From Mycolicibacterium rutilum (GTDB taxonomy: Bacteria; Actinomycetota; Actinomycetes; Mycobacteriales; Mycobacteriaceae): 64,000 bases of DNA. The notes under the pieces were generated by a model that saw nothing but the letters and a program-made list of their open reading frames with translations, did not search any database and was not told where the DNA came from. A program made the translations under genes and the position numbers. The stretch covers positions 4,092,001 to 4,156,000 of the forward strand of contig NZ_LT629971.1 of assembly GCF_900108565.1 (NCBI RefSeq). The letters run 5' to 3'. Shown here piece by piece: positions 8,865 through 16,694 of the stretch. Numbering within the stretch: the first letter of the stretch is position 1; each line of letters starts with the position of its first letter.

Positions 8865-10189
8865 GAACTGGCCAGATAGCGTCGGCGTTCCCAGTCACTG
8901 ACGTGCCCGAGGTACTGCTGCCACTCGCTGCGCGCGATCGCGGCGAAGTCGTGCACGGAGTCCGCGCCGAGGATGTCGGCCATGGTGTCGTCCTGCGTCG
9001 CCAGCGCCAGTGCCACCCCCAGGGACTCCGGCAGCGGGGTGCCGGTGCCGTAGAGGTTGCCGTCGCCACGCTCGGGTGGCCGTCGGCGGCTCTCGATGCC
9101 CGCTACGACCGCCGCCAGTGCCGAAGCGACCAACCAGTACGGGTTGGAATCGGATGCGCCGCTGCGAAGTTCGATGCGGGTCGCGGCGGGATCGGCGTCG
9201 ACCAGTGACCGCACCGCGGCGCTGCGGTTGTCGCGGCTCCAGCTCACGGTGGCCGGCGCGAACGAGTCGGGCGCGAACCGGCGGTAGGCATTCACCGAGT
9301 GCGCGCCGAACAGGGTGATCGACGGCAGGTGTTCGAGCAGGCCGGCGATGGCGTGCAGGGCCAGTTCGTTCTCGGCGCCGTCGACGGCCGCGAACGCGGG
9401 CGTCTCGTCGCGCCACAGCGAGATGTGTAGGTGCGCCGAGCTTCCCGAATGCTCCGAGAACGGTTTGGGCATGAAGGTGGCGAGCTTGCCGTGCTTGCGC
9501 GCCACTTCCTTGGCGGCGTACTTCAACCGGGCCGCGTCGTCGGCGGCCTCGAGCGCGTCGGTGTAGACCAGGTTGGTCTCGACCTGCCCGGGCCCGTATT
9601 CGGTCTGGATGCCCTCCAGACGGGTGAAGGCGCCCAGCGTTTCGTAGAGGTCGGTGAGCAGCGGGTCGAGTGCGTTGGCGTTCTCCAGCGAATAGGCGTG
9701 GATGTCGGGCTGGAACGGTGAGCCGTCAGGGTCGAGCAGATAGAACTCGAGTTCCACGCCGACCTTGGCGGTGTATCCGTGCGACGCGAGCCGGGCCAAC
9801 ACGCGCTTGAGCACCGCACGCGGGTCCAGTAGCGACGGATTGCGGTCGTGGGCAACGATATCGGCGATCACGTGGCCCGCCTGCGGCCGCCACGGCACCG
9901 CCCGGAACGTCGCCAGGTCTGGCACTGCGTAGACGTCGGGGTAGCCGCCGTCCCAGTTGGTCAGCCGCAGCGAGTCGATGACGGTGCCGTCGCTGTTCCA
10001 GCCGAGCGAGGCCTCGCAGAACGCGAACCCCACACCGCGGGCACGGTCGAGGAACTGCGCCGACGGGATGCGTTTGCCCTGTGCGTGGCCGAACGGATCA
10101 CTCCAGGCCACCTCGACCTCGGTGAGTGCTCGCAGGCGCTCGATGAGTTCGCGTTCTGCGGTCGGCGCGGTGTCCAGCGTCTGGGTCAT
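8861..10189 (-). CDS. Glutamine synthetase-family ligase (gamma-glutamyl-amine synthetase-like)
   Basis: A 442-residue member of the glutamine synthetase family, shorter than the housekeeping type I enzyme. Visible elements are GVELEFYLLDPDG (metal-binding Glu residues), GPGQVETNLVY, SSAHLHISLW (the conserved His loop) and ASDSNPYWLVASALAA. There is no adenylylation Tyr loop. Enzymes of this class ligate glutamate to amines (polyamines, ethanolamine, isopropylamine). The ATG overlaps the APC permease stop by 4 bp, and the stop overlaps the DszC/SfnB-like gene. This suggests uptake, glutamylation and oxidation of an amine. The specific amine is not known. Confidence 0.8.
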   Translation of the reverse strand: MTQTLDTAPTAERELIERLRALTEVEVAWSDPFGHAQGKRIPSAQFLDRARGVGFAFCEASLGWNSDGTVIDSLRLTNWDGGYPDVYAVPDLATFRAVPWRPQAGHVIADIVAHDRNPSLLDPRAVLKRVLARLASHGYTAKVGVELEFYLLDPDGSPFQPDIHAYSLENANALDPLLTDLYETLGAFTRLEGIQTEYGPGQVETNLVYTDALEAADDAARLKYAAKEVARKHGKLATFMPKPFSEHSGSSAHLHISLWRDETPAFAAVDGAENELALHAIAGLLEHLPSITLFGAHSVNAYRRFAPDSFAPATVSWSRDNRSAAVRSLVDADPAATRIELRSGASDSNPYWLVASALAAVVAGIESRRRPPERGDGNLYGTGTPLPESLGVALALATQDDTMADILGADSVHDFAAIARSEWQQYLGHVSDWERRRYLASS

Positions 10190-11616
10190 GCGTCCGCCCG
10201 CTCGCCCACCCGGGTGCCGACGACGGCCCCGGCCGCGAACGCGCCGACCAGCAGCACGATGATGATCCACGCCAGGATGCTCGAACCACCCACGAGGTCG
10301 CTGAGGTTGGTCAGGATCAGCACCAGCGACGCGGCCAGTCCGAGCAGTCCCAGCGCCGGTGCGATGCGCACGCGCCACGGCGAGTGGCCGCGACGGTCGC
10401 GGGCGAAGAACACCAGCACGGCCACCGACGTCGCGATCAGCAGCACGACGAACCCGACGGTCGTCGTACCGGCGAACCAGGTGTAGAACTGCGCGGCCGG
10501 GTCCAACCGGAACAGCGCGGCGAGCGCGATGCTGACCGCGACCACACCGGAGATCCAGAGCGACGCCCGGTGCGGCGAGCCGTGTTGTGGATGAGGGTAA
10601 CTCAGCGACGCGGGCAGCACGTCGCGCTGAGCCAACGCGAACACGTAGCGCGACGCCACGTTGTGAAACGCCAGGATGCAGGCGAACAAGCTGGTGAAGT
10701 ACAGCACCGTGATGATGTCGGTGCCGACGATGCCCAGGTAGCGCTGCGTGGTGTCGGCCAGGAAGGTCCCGCCGGCCTCGGTCGCCTGATGGACTGCCTG
10801 TTCGTCGCCCCAGCCGGAGATCAGCGCCCAGCTGGTGACGGCGTAGAACACCCCGATCAGCAGCAGCGCGGCGTAGGTCGCGCGCGGGATGGTGCGCTCG
10901 GGTGTGCGGGCCTCGTCGCGGAAGATCGCGGTCGCCTCGAACCCGACGTAGCTGATCATCGCGAACAGCAGCCCGATGCCCAGCGAGCCGGACACGATTG
11001 CGTTCGGGCTCACGATGCCGCTGGACAGGCCGTGGTCCCCGCCGCGCAGCACGATCACCAGGTCGAGCACCAACACAATCGCGATCTCGGCGGTCAACAG
11101 CACGCCGAGTACTCGGCTGGACAGTTCGATGTTGCGGTACCCGAGGTAGGTCGTCACCACGAACGCCGCCGCGGCGAACAACCACCACGGCAGCGTCGGG
11201 CCGCCGAACAGCTCGACCACGCTGACGCCGGCCGGGCCGAGCAGCCCGTAGACACCGGCCTCGAGCGCCACGTAGCTCAGCAGCGCGACAAACGCGATGC
11301 CGATGCCGACCGGGAAGCCCAGCGCCTTGCGCACGTAGGAGAAGAACGCGCCCGCCTCCTCGACGTACGGTGTCAGCGCGGTGAAACCGACCGCGAAGAA
11401 CAGCAGCACGATGGTCGCCGCGACGAAGGTCGCCGGGAACCCGACGCCGTTGCCCGACGCCAGTCCCAGGGGGACGACGCCGCCGATGACGCCCAGCGGC
11501 GCGGCAGCGGCAACCACCATGAAGACGATCGCGGGCACCCCGAGGTTGCCGCGCAACTTCCGGGCCGGACCGGCAGGCTCTGTCAAAGCCGCTGGCGTGG
11601 TGACGATTTCGGACAA
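10186..11616 (-). CDS. APC-family amino acid/amine permease
   Basis: A 476-residue integral membrane protein with 12 or more hydrophobic segments. The first helix region NLGVPAIVFMVVAAAAPLGVIGG is typical of APC transporters, and FAMISYVGFEATAIFRDEA matches the conserved helix 6 region that ends in a phylogenetically conserved F-x-x-F/E-A-T motif. The likely start is TTG 11616: GAAGGA lies nine nt upstream and the translation continues SEIVTTPAAL. It is the first gene of the operon with the glutamine synthetase-like ligase, so it probably imports the amine or amino acid that the ligase uses. Confidence 0.8.
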   Translation of the reverse strand: MSEIVTTPAALTEPAGPARKLRGNLGVPAIVFMVVAAAAPLGVIGGVVPLGLASGNGVGFPATFVAATIVLLFFAVGFTALTPYVEEAGAFFSYVRKALGFPVGIGIAFVALLSYVALEAGVYGLLGPAGVSVVELFGGPTLPWWLFAAAAFVVTTYLGYRNIELSSRVLGVLLTAEIAIVLVLDLVIVLRGGDHGLSSGIVSPNAIVSGSLGIGLLFAMISYVGFEATAIFRDEARTPERTIPRATYAALLLIGVFYAVTSWALISGWGDEQAVHQATEAGGTFLADTTQRYLGIVGTDIITVLYFTSLFACILAFHNVASRYVFALAQRDVLPASLSYPHPQHGSPHRASLWISGVVAVSIALAALFRLDPAAQFYTWFAGTTTVGFVVLLIATSVAVLVFFARDRRGHSPWRVRIAPALGLLGLAASLVLILTNLSDLVGGSSILAWIIIVLLVGAFAAGAVVGTRVGERADA

Positions 11617-11762
11617 CTGGCACCGTCCTTCGGTAAGAGTTACCGGCACGATAAAGATGGTTGGCCCGCGGACACCACATCTGAAGTCACCGTGAGTCCT
11701 AGCCCGTAACAATCGGACACATTCGGCTCGTGCGGACGACTTGCACAGGCTGACGGCGTCGG

Positions 11763-11768
11763 TAGTCT
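11763..11768 (+). promoter_or_regulatory. -10 box of leaderless MetQ-like transcript
   Basis: TAGTCT, seven nt before ATG 11776. The divergent intergenic region to the APC permease (11617-11775) must also hold that gene's promoter. I see no riboswitch-sized leader. Confidence 0.5.
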
Positions 11769-11775
11769 TCGGGCG

Positions 11776-12522
11776 ATGAGCAGCTCGGTGCGCGCCGTGG
11801 CGACCAGGGGTATGCGCCCGCTGCGCGTGGGTGCCACACCGGTGCCGCACGCCGAGATCCTCGACTTCGTCCGGGAACCGTTGGCCGACTGCGGTATCGA
11901 CCTGCAGATCGAGATCTTCGAGAGCTTCGAGGAGCCCAACGAACTGCTCGCCGCGGGCCGGCTGCACGCGAACTTCTTCCAATATCTGCCGTTCCTCGAC
12001 GATTTCAACAGACGCACCGGCAACGCCCTGGTACCGGTGGTGCCGGTGCACATCGAGCCGTTCGGTCTGTACTCGGCGACCATTGCGGACCTCGAGGCGA
12101 TCCCGGAGTTCGCGGAGGTCGCGCTGCCGTCGGATCCGGTCAACGTCGACCGGTCGCTGGTGATGCTCGACGAGCTGGGGTTGATCTCCTGTCCCCGCCG
12201 CGGGCTGGCCACCGTCACCGACATCGCGGCCAACCCCCGCCGGCTGATCTTCAAGGAGTTCGCAAGCTGGACGCTCGGCGGTGTGCGCGAGGACTTCGAC
12301 GTGGTCTTCCTGTTCGGCAACCAGGCGATGGAATGGGGCGTCGACACCGGCACGGCACTGCACTGCGACCGGGCCAACGCCGCGTACGCCGAATACCTGG
12401 TGGCCAGGCCGGACAACGCCGACGGATTCGTGGTGCGCGCGCTGGCCGAGGCGCTGAACTGCGAATCGACCAGGGACTTCATCGACGCGACGTACGCCGG
12501 TCAGGTGCTGGCGGCGTTCTGA
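11776..12522 (+). CDS. MetQ/NlpA-like substrate-binding protein without signal peptide
   Basis: A 248-residue protein with the full mature domain of the MetQ/NlpA family: VGATPVPHAEILDFV, then QPNE-like EEPNELLAAGRLHANFFQYLPFL, then ALPSDPVNVDRSLVML and the late VVFLFGNQAMEWG. Family members are lipoproteins that deliver methionine or related compounds to MetNI. Here only about 15 polar residues precede the domain; there is no hydrophobic signal and no lipobox Cys, so it should remain cytoplasmic. No metN or metI gene is nearby. The TAGTCT box 7 nt before the ATG argues that the start is correct and no longer N-terminus exists. It faces the APC/ligase/flavoprotein operon and may be a ligand sensor or sequestering protein, which is inference. 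Confidence 0.75.
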   Translation: MSSSVRAVATRGMRPLRVGATPVPHAEILDFVREPLADCGIDLQIEIFESFEEPNELLAAGRLHANFFQYLPFLDDFNRRTGNALVPVVPVHIEPFGLYSATIADLEAIPEFAEVALPSDPVNVDRSLVMLDELGLISCPRRGLATVTDIAANPRRLIFKEFASWTLGGVREDFDVVFLFGNQAMEWGVDTGTALHCDRANAAYAEYLVARPDNADGFVVRALAEALNCESTRDFIDATYAGQVLAAF

Positions 12523-12587
12523 GGCCGGTTGCGCTCACGGCGAATCAAACTCTGTGCGCCCGTGCACTCGTTCGTGACAGTGATCTG

Positions 12588-13106
12588 GTGTACCAGTCCG
12601 CAGCCCGACCGTACTCCCCGCACGAACCTGTCCAGGTGGTGCTGGTGTTCGACGTTCCCGCGGAGTCGCCGCTGTTGGCAAGCCGCACAGCGGATCTCGC
12701 CGACGAGTACGGCCGGCTGATAGCGGCCTCGGTGCCGGGGGTGCGGGCGCGAACGGCGGTGATCGCACGGCAGGCGGTTCCGGCGGGCCCGGCGCGCCGC
12801 GAGACCGGCCTGCGCATCGACCGGGCGCGGCGCGACGTCCGCATCGACGGGCAGCCGGTGCGGCTGACCTACCGCGAGCTCGAGTTGTTGTGTTGTCTGG
12901 CCGCGTCGCCCGGCCGAACGGTGTCGCGCGCCGCCCTGATCGCGAGCGTGTGGCACGACAACCTGCCGGCTGACTCGTCGCGCACCGTGGACACCCACGT
13001 GCGGCGGGTACGCGCCAAGCTCGGGCGGTTCGCCGGGGTGCTGACCACCATCCGCGGCAGCGGTTATCGATTCGATCCGCGGCCGGACGTCCACGTCGCC
13101 GCGTGA
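12588..13106 (+). CDS. Orphan OmpR/PhoB-type winged-helix protein
   Basis: A 172-residue protein. The C-terminal half (about residues 72-165) is a Trans_reg_C winged helix: LTYRELELLCCLAASPGRTVSR, SRTVDTHVRRVRAKLG and TIRGSGYRFDP are its core motifs. The N-terminal 70 residues are not a CheY-like receiver (no acidic pocket or phosphorylatable Asp block) and look like a short alpha/beta domain. It is therefore not a normal response regulator and no kinase is adjacent. The GTG start is uncertain; no clear ribosome site precedes it. It may be co-transcribed with the MetQ-like gene 65 bp upstream. Confidence 0.65.
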   Translation: MYQSAARPYSPHEPVQVVLVFDVPAESPLLASRTADLADEYGRLIAASVPGVRARTAVIARQAVPAGPARRETGLRIDRARRDVRIDGQPVRLTYRELELLCCLAASPGRTVSRAALIASVWHDNLPADSSRTVDTHVRRVRAKLGRFAGVLTTIRGSGYRFDPRPDVHVAA

Positions 13107-13108
13107 CG

Positions 13109-13504
13109 CTACAGCGTCGCGGTCACCGGGCCCGTCGTGCCGCAGAACGGTTGCGGCGGATTGCCTTTGGTGGCGCAGCCGCGCCCGGTGGCGACGTAGG
13201 TGGCGCCCGGCTGATAAGGCGAGTAGTACACCACCGCGGTCAACGGGCCGTTGTTCTGTCGGCAGCGCCCAGGGCCCGGACTGCCCTCCAGTTGCACGCA
13301 GGCGACCGACATGTAGGGGGTGGCGCCGTCGCAGCCTGCCGGTGCCATCGTCACGGCGACCATGTCGGTGCTGCCCACGCGGACCACATGCGGCGCCGAG
13401 AGGTTGTAGTCGCAGGGCGCGGTCTCGGGTTGGGCCGCCGCGGTCGACGGGAACATGGCCATCGCGCCGACGACGAGGGCCGCGGCCATGGTCACCCTGA
13501 GCAT
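13109..13504 (-). CDS. Small secreted Cys-containing protein of unknown function
   Basis: A 131-residue protein with a clear Sec signal peptide: MLRVT, a hydrophobic core, then STAAAQ, with likely cleavage after Ala24. The mature protein is about 107 residues with several Cys residues (APCDYN, APAGCDG, VACVQL, GRCRQN, GRGCATK, PFCGTT), suggesting disulfide bonds in the cell envelope. I do not recognise the family. It ends 2 bp from the convergent winged-helix gene, and starts 50 bp from the PimC-like gene's stop, so it may be the end of that operon. Confidence 0.65.
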   Translation of the reverse strand: MLRVTMAAALVVGAMAMFPSTAAAQPETAPCDYNLSAPHVVRVGSTDMVAVTMAPAGCDGATPYMSVACVQLEGSPGPGRCRQNNGPLTAVVYYSPYQPGATYVATGRGCATKGNPPQPFCGTTGPVTATL

Positions 13505-13554
13505 CCTCGAATCGTAGAGCACCACCATCCGGCGAGCGTCGCAATCGGCCGTGG

Positions 13555-14673
13555 CTACCGCCCGGCGCCCGCGCCGCTCAAGGCCTGCAGCATTCCGGTC
13601 GCCGCACTCGGCCAGGTGAACTGCTCGGCGCGGCGACGGGCGTCGCTGCGCCGCACCGCCTCGGGCCTGCGGATGATCGCCGCGACGGCGCCTGCGATCG
13701 CCTCGGCGGTGTTGTCGGCGGCGGCGCCGCTGTCGACGCTGAGGATCTCGGCCAGCGCCGACGTGCGCGATACCACCGCGGGGGTGCCGCACGCGAGCGC
13801 CTCCAGCGCCGCCAGCCCGAACGTCTCATGCGGGCCCGGAGCGACCGCGACGTCGGCGGTCGCGAGCATGGTCGCGACCGTGTCGCGGCAGCCGATGTAG
13901 CCGGTGAACTCCACCGGCAGACCCGCGGCCCGGCGTTGCAGCCGGTTGCGCATCGGACCCTCCCCGACGACGACCAGGGTGGCGTCGACGCCGGCGTCCC
14001 GGAGGGCCGCGACGCTGTCGATGCTGCGGTGCGCATGTTTTTCCACGGACAGGCGACCGCAGTGCACCAGCAGTGTCTGGCCCGGCCGCGCCCACCGTCG
14101 CCGCATCGACGCCGAGCGCCGGCTGGGATGGAACATGTCGAGGTCCACGCCGAGCGGCACGTTGTGCACGTTGGTGGCGTGGATCCGGTCGAACTCCTCG
14201 CGCGCGAACGTCGTCGTGCACACCACGGCGTCGTAGCTGTCGGCGGTGCGCCGGTTCGCGGCGTCGGCCACCGCCCGCGCGGCCCGCGCCGGAAGCAGCT
14301 GCCCGACCAGCCGATCGAGGCGTTCGTGCGAGATCATCACCGTCGCCACCCCGTGCCGTCGGCCCCACTGCCCCAGCGAGCGCAGGGTCAGCCGGTCGGA
14401 CACCTCGATGGCGTCGGGTGCGAGTTGTTCCAGCAGCGTGGTGACCGGTCCGGGCAGCACCGCCCGGTAGCCGTCGGTAAACGGAATGCGGTGTGCCGGC
14501 AACGAGATTCGCACCACGCCAGACGCAAGCTCGTGCCGCTCGGGCCGGCTCCCGGGCACGACGAGGTACACCTCGTGCCCGCGGGCGCGGTACTCGGCGC
14601 CGAGGCGGTCGACCGCCGTGCGCAGACCACCCGACCGGGGACCGTAGAAGTTCGCCACCTGCACCACCCGCAT
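13555..14673 (-). CDS. pimC: GT4 mannosyltransferase, PimC-like
   Basis: A 372-residue GT-B fold glycosyltransferase. The start MRVVQVANFYGPRSGGLRTA, the block VTMISHERLD-like TVMISHERLD, LLVHCGRLSVEKHA and the C-terminal GPHETFGLAALEALACGTP (the EX7E retaining motif of GT4) resemble, from memory, PimC of M. tuberculosis CDC1551. PimC was described as adding a further alpha-mannose to phosphatidylinositol mannosides from GDP-mannose on the cytoplasmic side; the gene is missing from strain H37Rv. The assignment to PimC rather than another GT4 is likely but not checked. The downstream secreted-protein gene follows after 50 bp. Confidence 0.75.
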   Translation of the reverse strand: MRVVQVANFYGPRSGGLRTAVDRLGAEYRARGHEVYLVVPGSRPERHELASGVVRISLPAHRIPFTDGYRAVLPGPVTTLLEQLAPDAIEVSDRLTLRSLGQWGRRHGVATVMISHERLDRLVGQLLPARAARAVADAANRRTADSYDAVVCTTTFAREEFDRIHATNVHNVPLGVDLDMFHPSRRSASMRRRWARPGQTLLVHCGRLSVEKHAHRSIDSVAALRDAGVDATLVVVGEGPMRNRLQRRAAGLPVEFTGYIGCRDTVATMLATADVAVAPGPHETFGLAALEALACGTPAVVSRTSALAEILSVDSGAAADNTAEAIAGAVAAIIRRPEAVRRSDARRRAEQFTWPSAATGMLQALSGAGAGR

Positions 14674-14752
14674 GCGGTGAATGTGGCCGCGGCGGGTGTG
14701 CGCACACCGACTGTGCGCTGGCCGCCCGACGAACAGCGGGTGAACGGGCCGC

Positions 14753-15664
14753 TCAGGCGAGGTAGCGGGTGAACCAGTCCTGGACGCGCCGCCAGGCGTC
14801 GGCCGCCGCGGTGGCGTTGTAGCGTTCGCCGGTGTCGTTGAAGAACGCGTGGTTGGCGTCGGGTTCGGTGACCAGTTCGAACGTCAGGCCGGCCTTTTCC
14901 AATGCCGCCCGCGCGACGGGTTCGGTCGCGTTCACCCGCTGATCCTGTGCTGCGTAGATTCCCAGCACCGCAACGTCTTTCGAGCCGGCGAAGTCCGGGT
15001 TGTCGGGTGTCGGCCCGTAGAACGGCACCGCCGCCGCCAGGCGCGGCTCGCCCGCGGCCAGCAGCCGCCACACGAACCCGCCGCCCATGCAGAACCCGAC
15101 CGCTGCGACCTTCTTGCCGGGCAGCCGCCGCTGCAGTTCGTCCACCCCGGACCTCAGGTCGGCCACCGCGTCCTCGGGCGGGATCTCCCCGAGCGCGGCC
15201 GTCGCCTCGGCGGGGTCGGCGAACGTCGCGGTGCCGCCCCGCGCCGAGAGAAGGTCGATCGCTAACGCGGAGTAGCCGATTCCCGCGAACCGGCCCGCCA
15301 CCGAGCGGATGTAGTCGTTGAGCCCCTTGTTCTCGTGAGTGACGAGGACACCTCCGCGGGCGTCCGGTGCCTCGGCCCACGCGCCCTGCAGTTCGCCGCG
15401 CGGACCCGCCCAGGTGACCGGCGCGGTCGTCAGCGCGGTCTCGGAACCCGGGGGCGGCGCGCTCGTCGTCACCGCACCGCTCGAGGTGACCGGCGCCTCG
15501 GCCGTCGGCTCCTTGTTCTTGCTGCACGCGGTGAACAGTGCGGTCGCGGCGGCGGTGCCGACGCCGAGCAGCGCGAGCCGGCGCAGCGCTTCGCGCCGCG
15601 ACAGCAGGCCGTCGACGTGATCGGTGGCGATTTCTTCGGCGATGTAGCGCTGCAGCGGGGTCAC
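14753..15664 (-). CDS. Exported dienelactone hydrolase-family protein (Tat-type, possible lipoprotein)
   Basis: A 303-residue alpha/beta hydrolase. The N-terminus has a twin-arginine motif (LSRREAL, Arg23-Arg24), a hydrophobic stretch and Cys47 in LFTACS, a weak lipobox, so export by Tat and lipid anchoring are plausible. A Thr/Ser/Pro-rich linker follows. The hydrolase domain has the dienelactone hydrolase nucleophile Cys in VGFCMGGG, a catalytic Asp in AAQDQRVN and His in NHAFFND. The natural substrate is unknown. The start is GTG at the end of an upstream GGAG; the spacing is too tight for normal ribosome binding, so either the transcript is leaderless or the start is further in. The divergent SDR starts only 18 bp away. 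Confidence 0.75.
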   Translation of the reverse strand: MTPLQRYIAEEIATDHVDGLLSRREALRRLALLGVGTAAATALFTACSKNKEPTAEAPVTSSGAVTTSAPPPGSETALTTAPVTWAGPRGELQGAWAEAPDARGGVLVTHENKGLNDYIRSVAGRFAGIGYSALAIDLLSARGGTATFADPAEATAALGEIPPEDAVADLRSGVDELQRRLPGKKVAAVGFCMGGGFVWRLLAAGEPRLAAAVPFYGPTPDNPDFAGSKDVAVLGIYAAQDQRVNATEPVARAALEKAGLTFELVTEPDANHAFFNDTGERYNATAAADAWRRVQDWFTRYLA

Positions 15665-15682
15665 CTCCGCGAGTATGCACCT

Positions 15683-16606
15683 ATGGCAGCGCCGACGGAC
15701 CCCGATGCGCTACGCGGTCGGATCGCGGTCGTCGCCGGGGCAACGCGAGGTGCCGGACGCGGAATTGCGGCGGCCCTCGGCGAAGCCGGTGCGACGGTGA
15801 TCTGCACCGGGCGCAGCAGCGCGGGCGGAAACCTGACCTCTGACTATGACCGGCCCGAAACCATCGAGCAGACAGCCGAACTCGTCACAGCGCTCGGCGG
15901 CACCGGCGTGCCGGTCGCGGTCGACCACCTCGACATCGCGCAGGTGCGCGCGCTGGCCGCGCGGATCGGCGGCGATTTCGGCGGCATCGACATCCTGGTC
16001 AACGACATCTGGGGCGCCGAGGTGCTCAAGGGCGCGCCGCCGACGTGGAACCGCCCGATGTGGGACCACGATCTGGCCGACGGACTGCGCATCCTGCGGC
16101 TGGGCCTCGACACCCACCTGATCACATCCCACTGCCTGCTGCCACTGATGGTCGGGCGGCCCGGCGGGCTGCTGGTCGAGGTGACCGACGGCACGGCGCG
16201 CTACAACGCCGAGCACTACCGGCTGTCGGTGTTCTACGACCTGGTGAAGTCCGCGGTCAACCGGTTGGCGTTCAGCCACGGTCACGAACTGGAACCGTTC
16301 GGTGCGACCGCCGTCGCGGTGACTCCCGGATGGCTGCGCTCGGAGATGATGCTGGACAACTATCGCGTCACCGAGGACACCTGGCGCACGGCGCTGACCC
16401 CGAACCGGCCGGACGGTCCGACCGCGCCACCCGGGTTCGCCGACTCCGAGAGCCCCCGCTTCGTCGGCCGCGGGGTCGCCGCGCTGGCCGCCGACCCGAC
16501 CCGCGCCCGCTGGAACCAGCAGTCGCTGACCTCGGCCGAACTGGCGCGCGAGTACAACTTCACCGATATCGACGGGCGCCGGCCGGACGGCTGGGCCGGG
16601 GCATAA
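15683..16606 (+). CDS. Short-chain dehydrogenase/reductase
   Basis: A 307-residue SDR. The cofactor loop is GATRGAGRGIA and CTGRSS after strand 2 suggests NADP preference. The catalytic Tyr and Lys are in FYDLVKSAVN (YxxxK). The usual NNAG is changed to NDIWG, seen in a subgroup of longer SDRs. The C-terminal extension (about 60 residues) includes SPRFVGRGVAALAADP. Substrate unknown. The divergent dienelactone-hydrolase gene begins 18 bp away, leaving almost no room for two normal promoters; each must have promoter elements inside the other gene's coding start. Confidence 0.8.
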   Translation: MAAPTDPDALRGRIAVVAGATRGAGRGIAAALGEAGATVICTGRSSAGGNLTSDYDRPETIEQTAELVTALGGTGVPVAVDHLDIAQVRALAARIGGDFGGIDILVNDIWGAEVLKGAPPTWNRPMWDHDLADGLRILRLGLDTHLITSHCLLPLMVGRPGGLLVEVTDGTARYNAEHYRLSVFYDLVKSAVNRLAFSHGHELEPFGATAVAVTPGWLRSEMMLDNYRVTEDTWRTALTPNRPDGPTAPPGFADSESPRFVGRGVAALAADPTRARWNQQSLTSAELAREYNFTDIDGRRPDGWAGA

Positions 16607-16659
16607 CCGCACGTCACGGCCCGCTGTAGACACAATCAGAAATCTGTTCACCGATTTCG

Positions 16660-16688
16660 TTGACACCGCAATGTGCGGACGGTTCTAT
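16660..16688 (+). promoter_or_regulatory. Consensus -35/-10 promoter for amidohydrolase gene
   Basis: A perfect TTGACA -35 (16660-16665), 17-nt spacer, then TTCTAT -10 (16683-16688). Six nt later is GTG 16695, so transcription should begin at the start codon. This supports GTG 16695 over ATG 16671, which lies between the two promoter boxes. Confidence 0.6.
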
Positions 16689-16694
16689 GACGTG

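Noticed and set aside
11617..11775. SAM- or amino-acid-sensing riboswitch upstream of the MetQ-like gene
   Set aside because: The predicted transcript begins at the ATG, and I find no conserved riboswitch helices.
16671..16694. ATG 16671 as start of the amidohydrolase
   Set aside because: It lies between the TTGACA and TTCTAT promoter boxes, upstream of the predicted transcript start.
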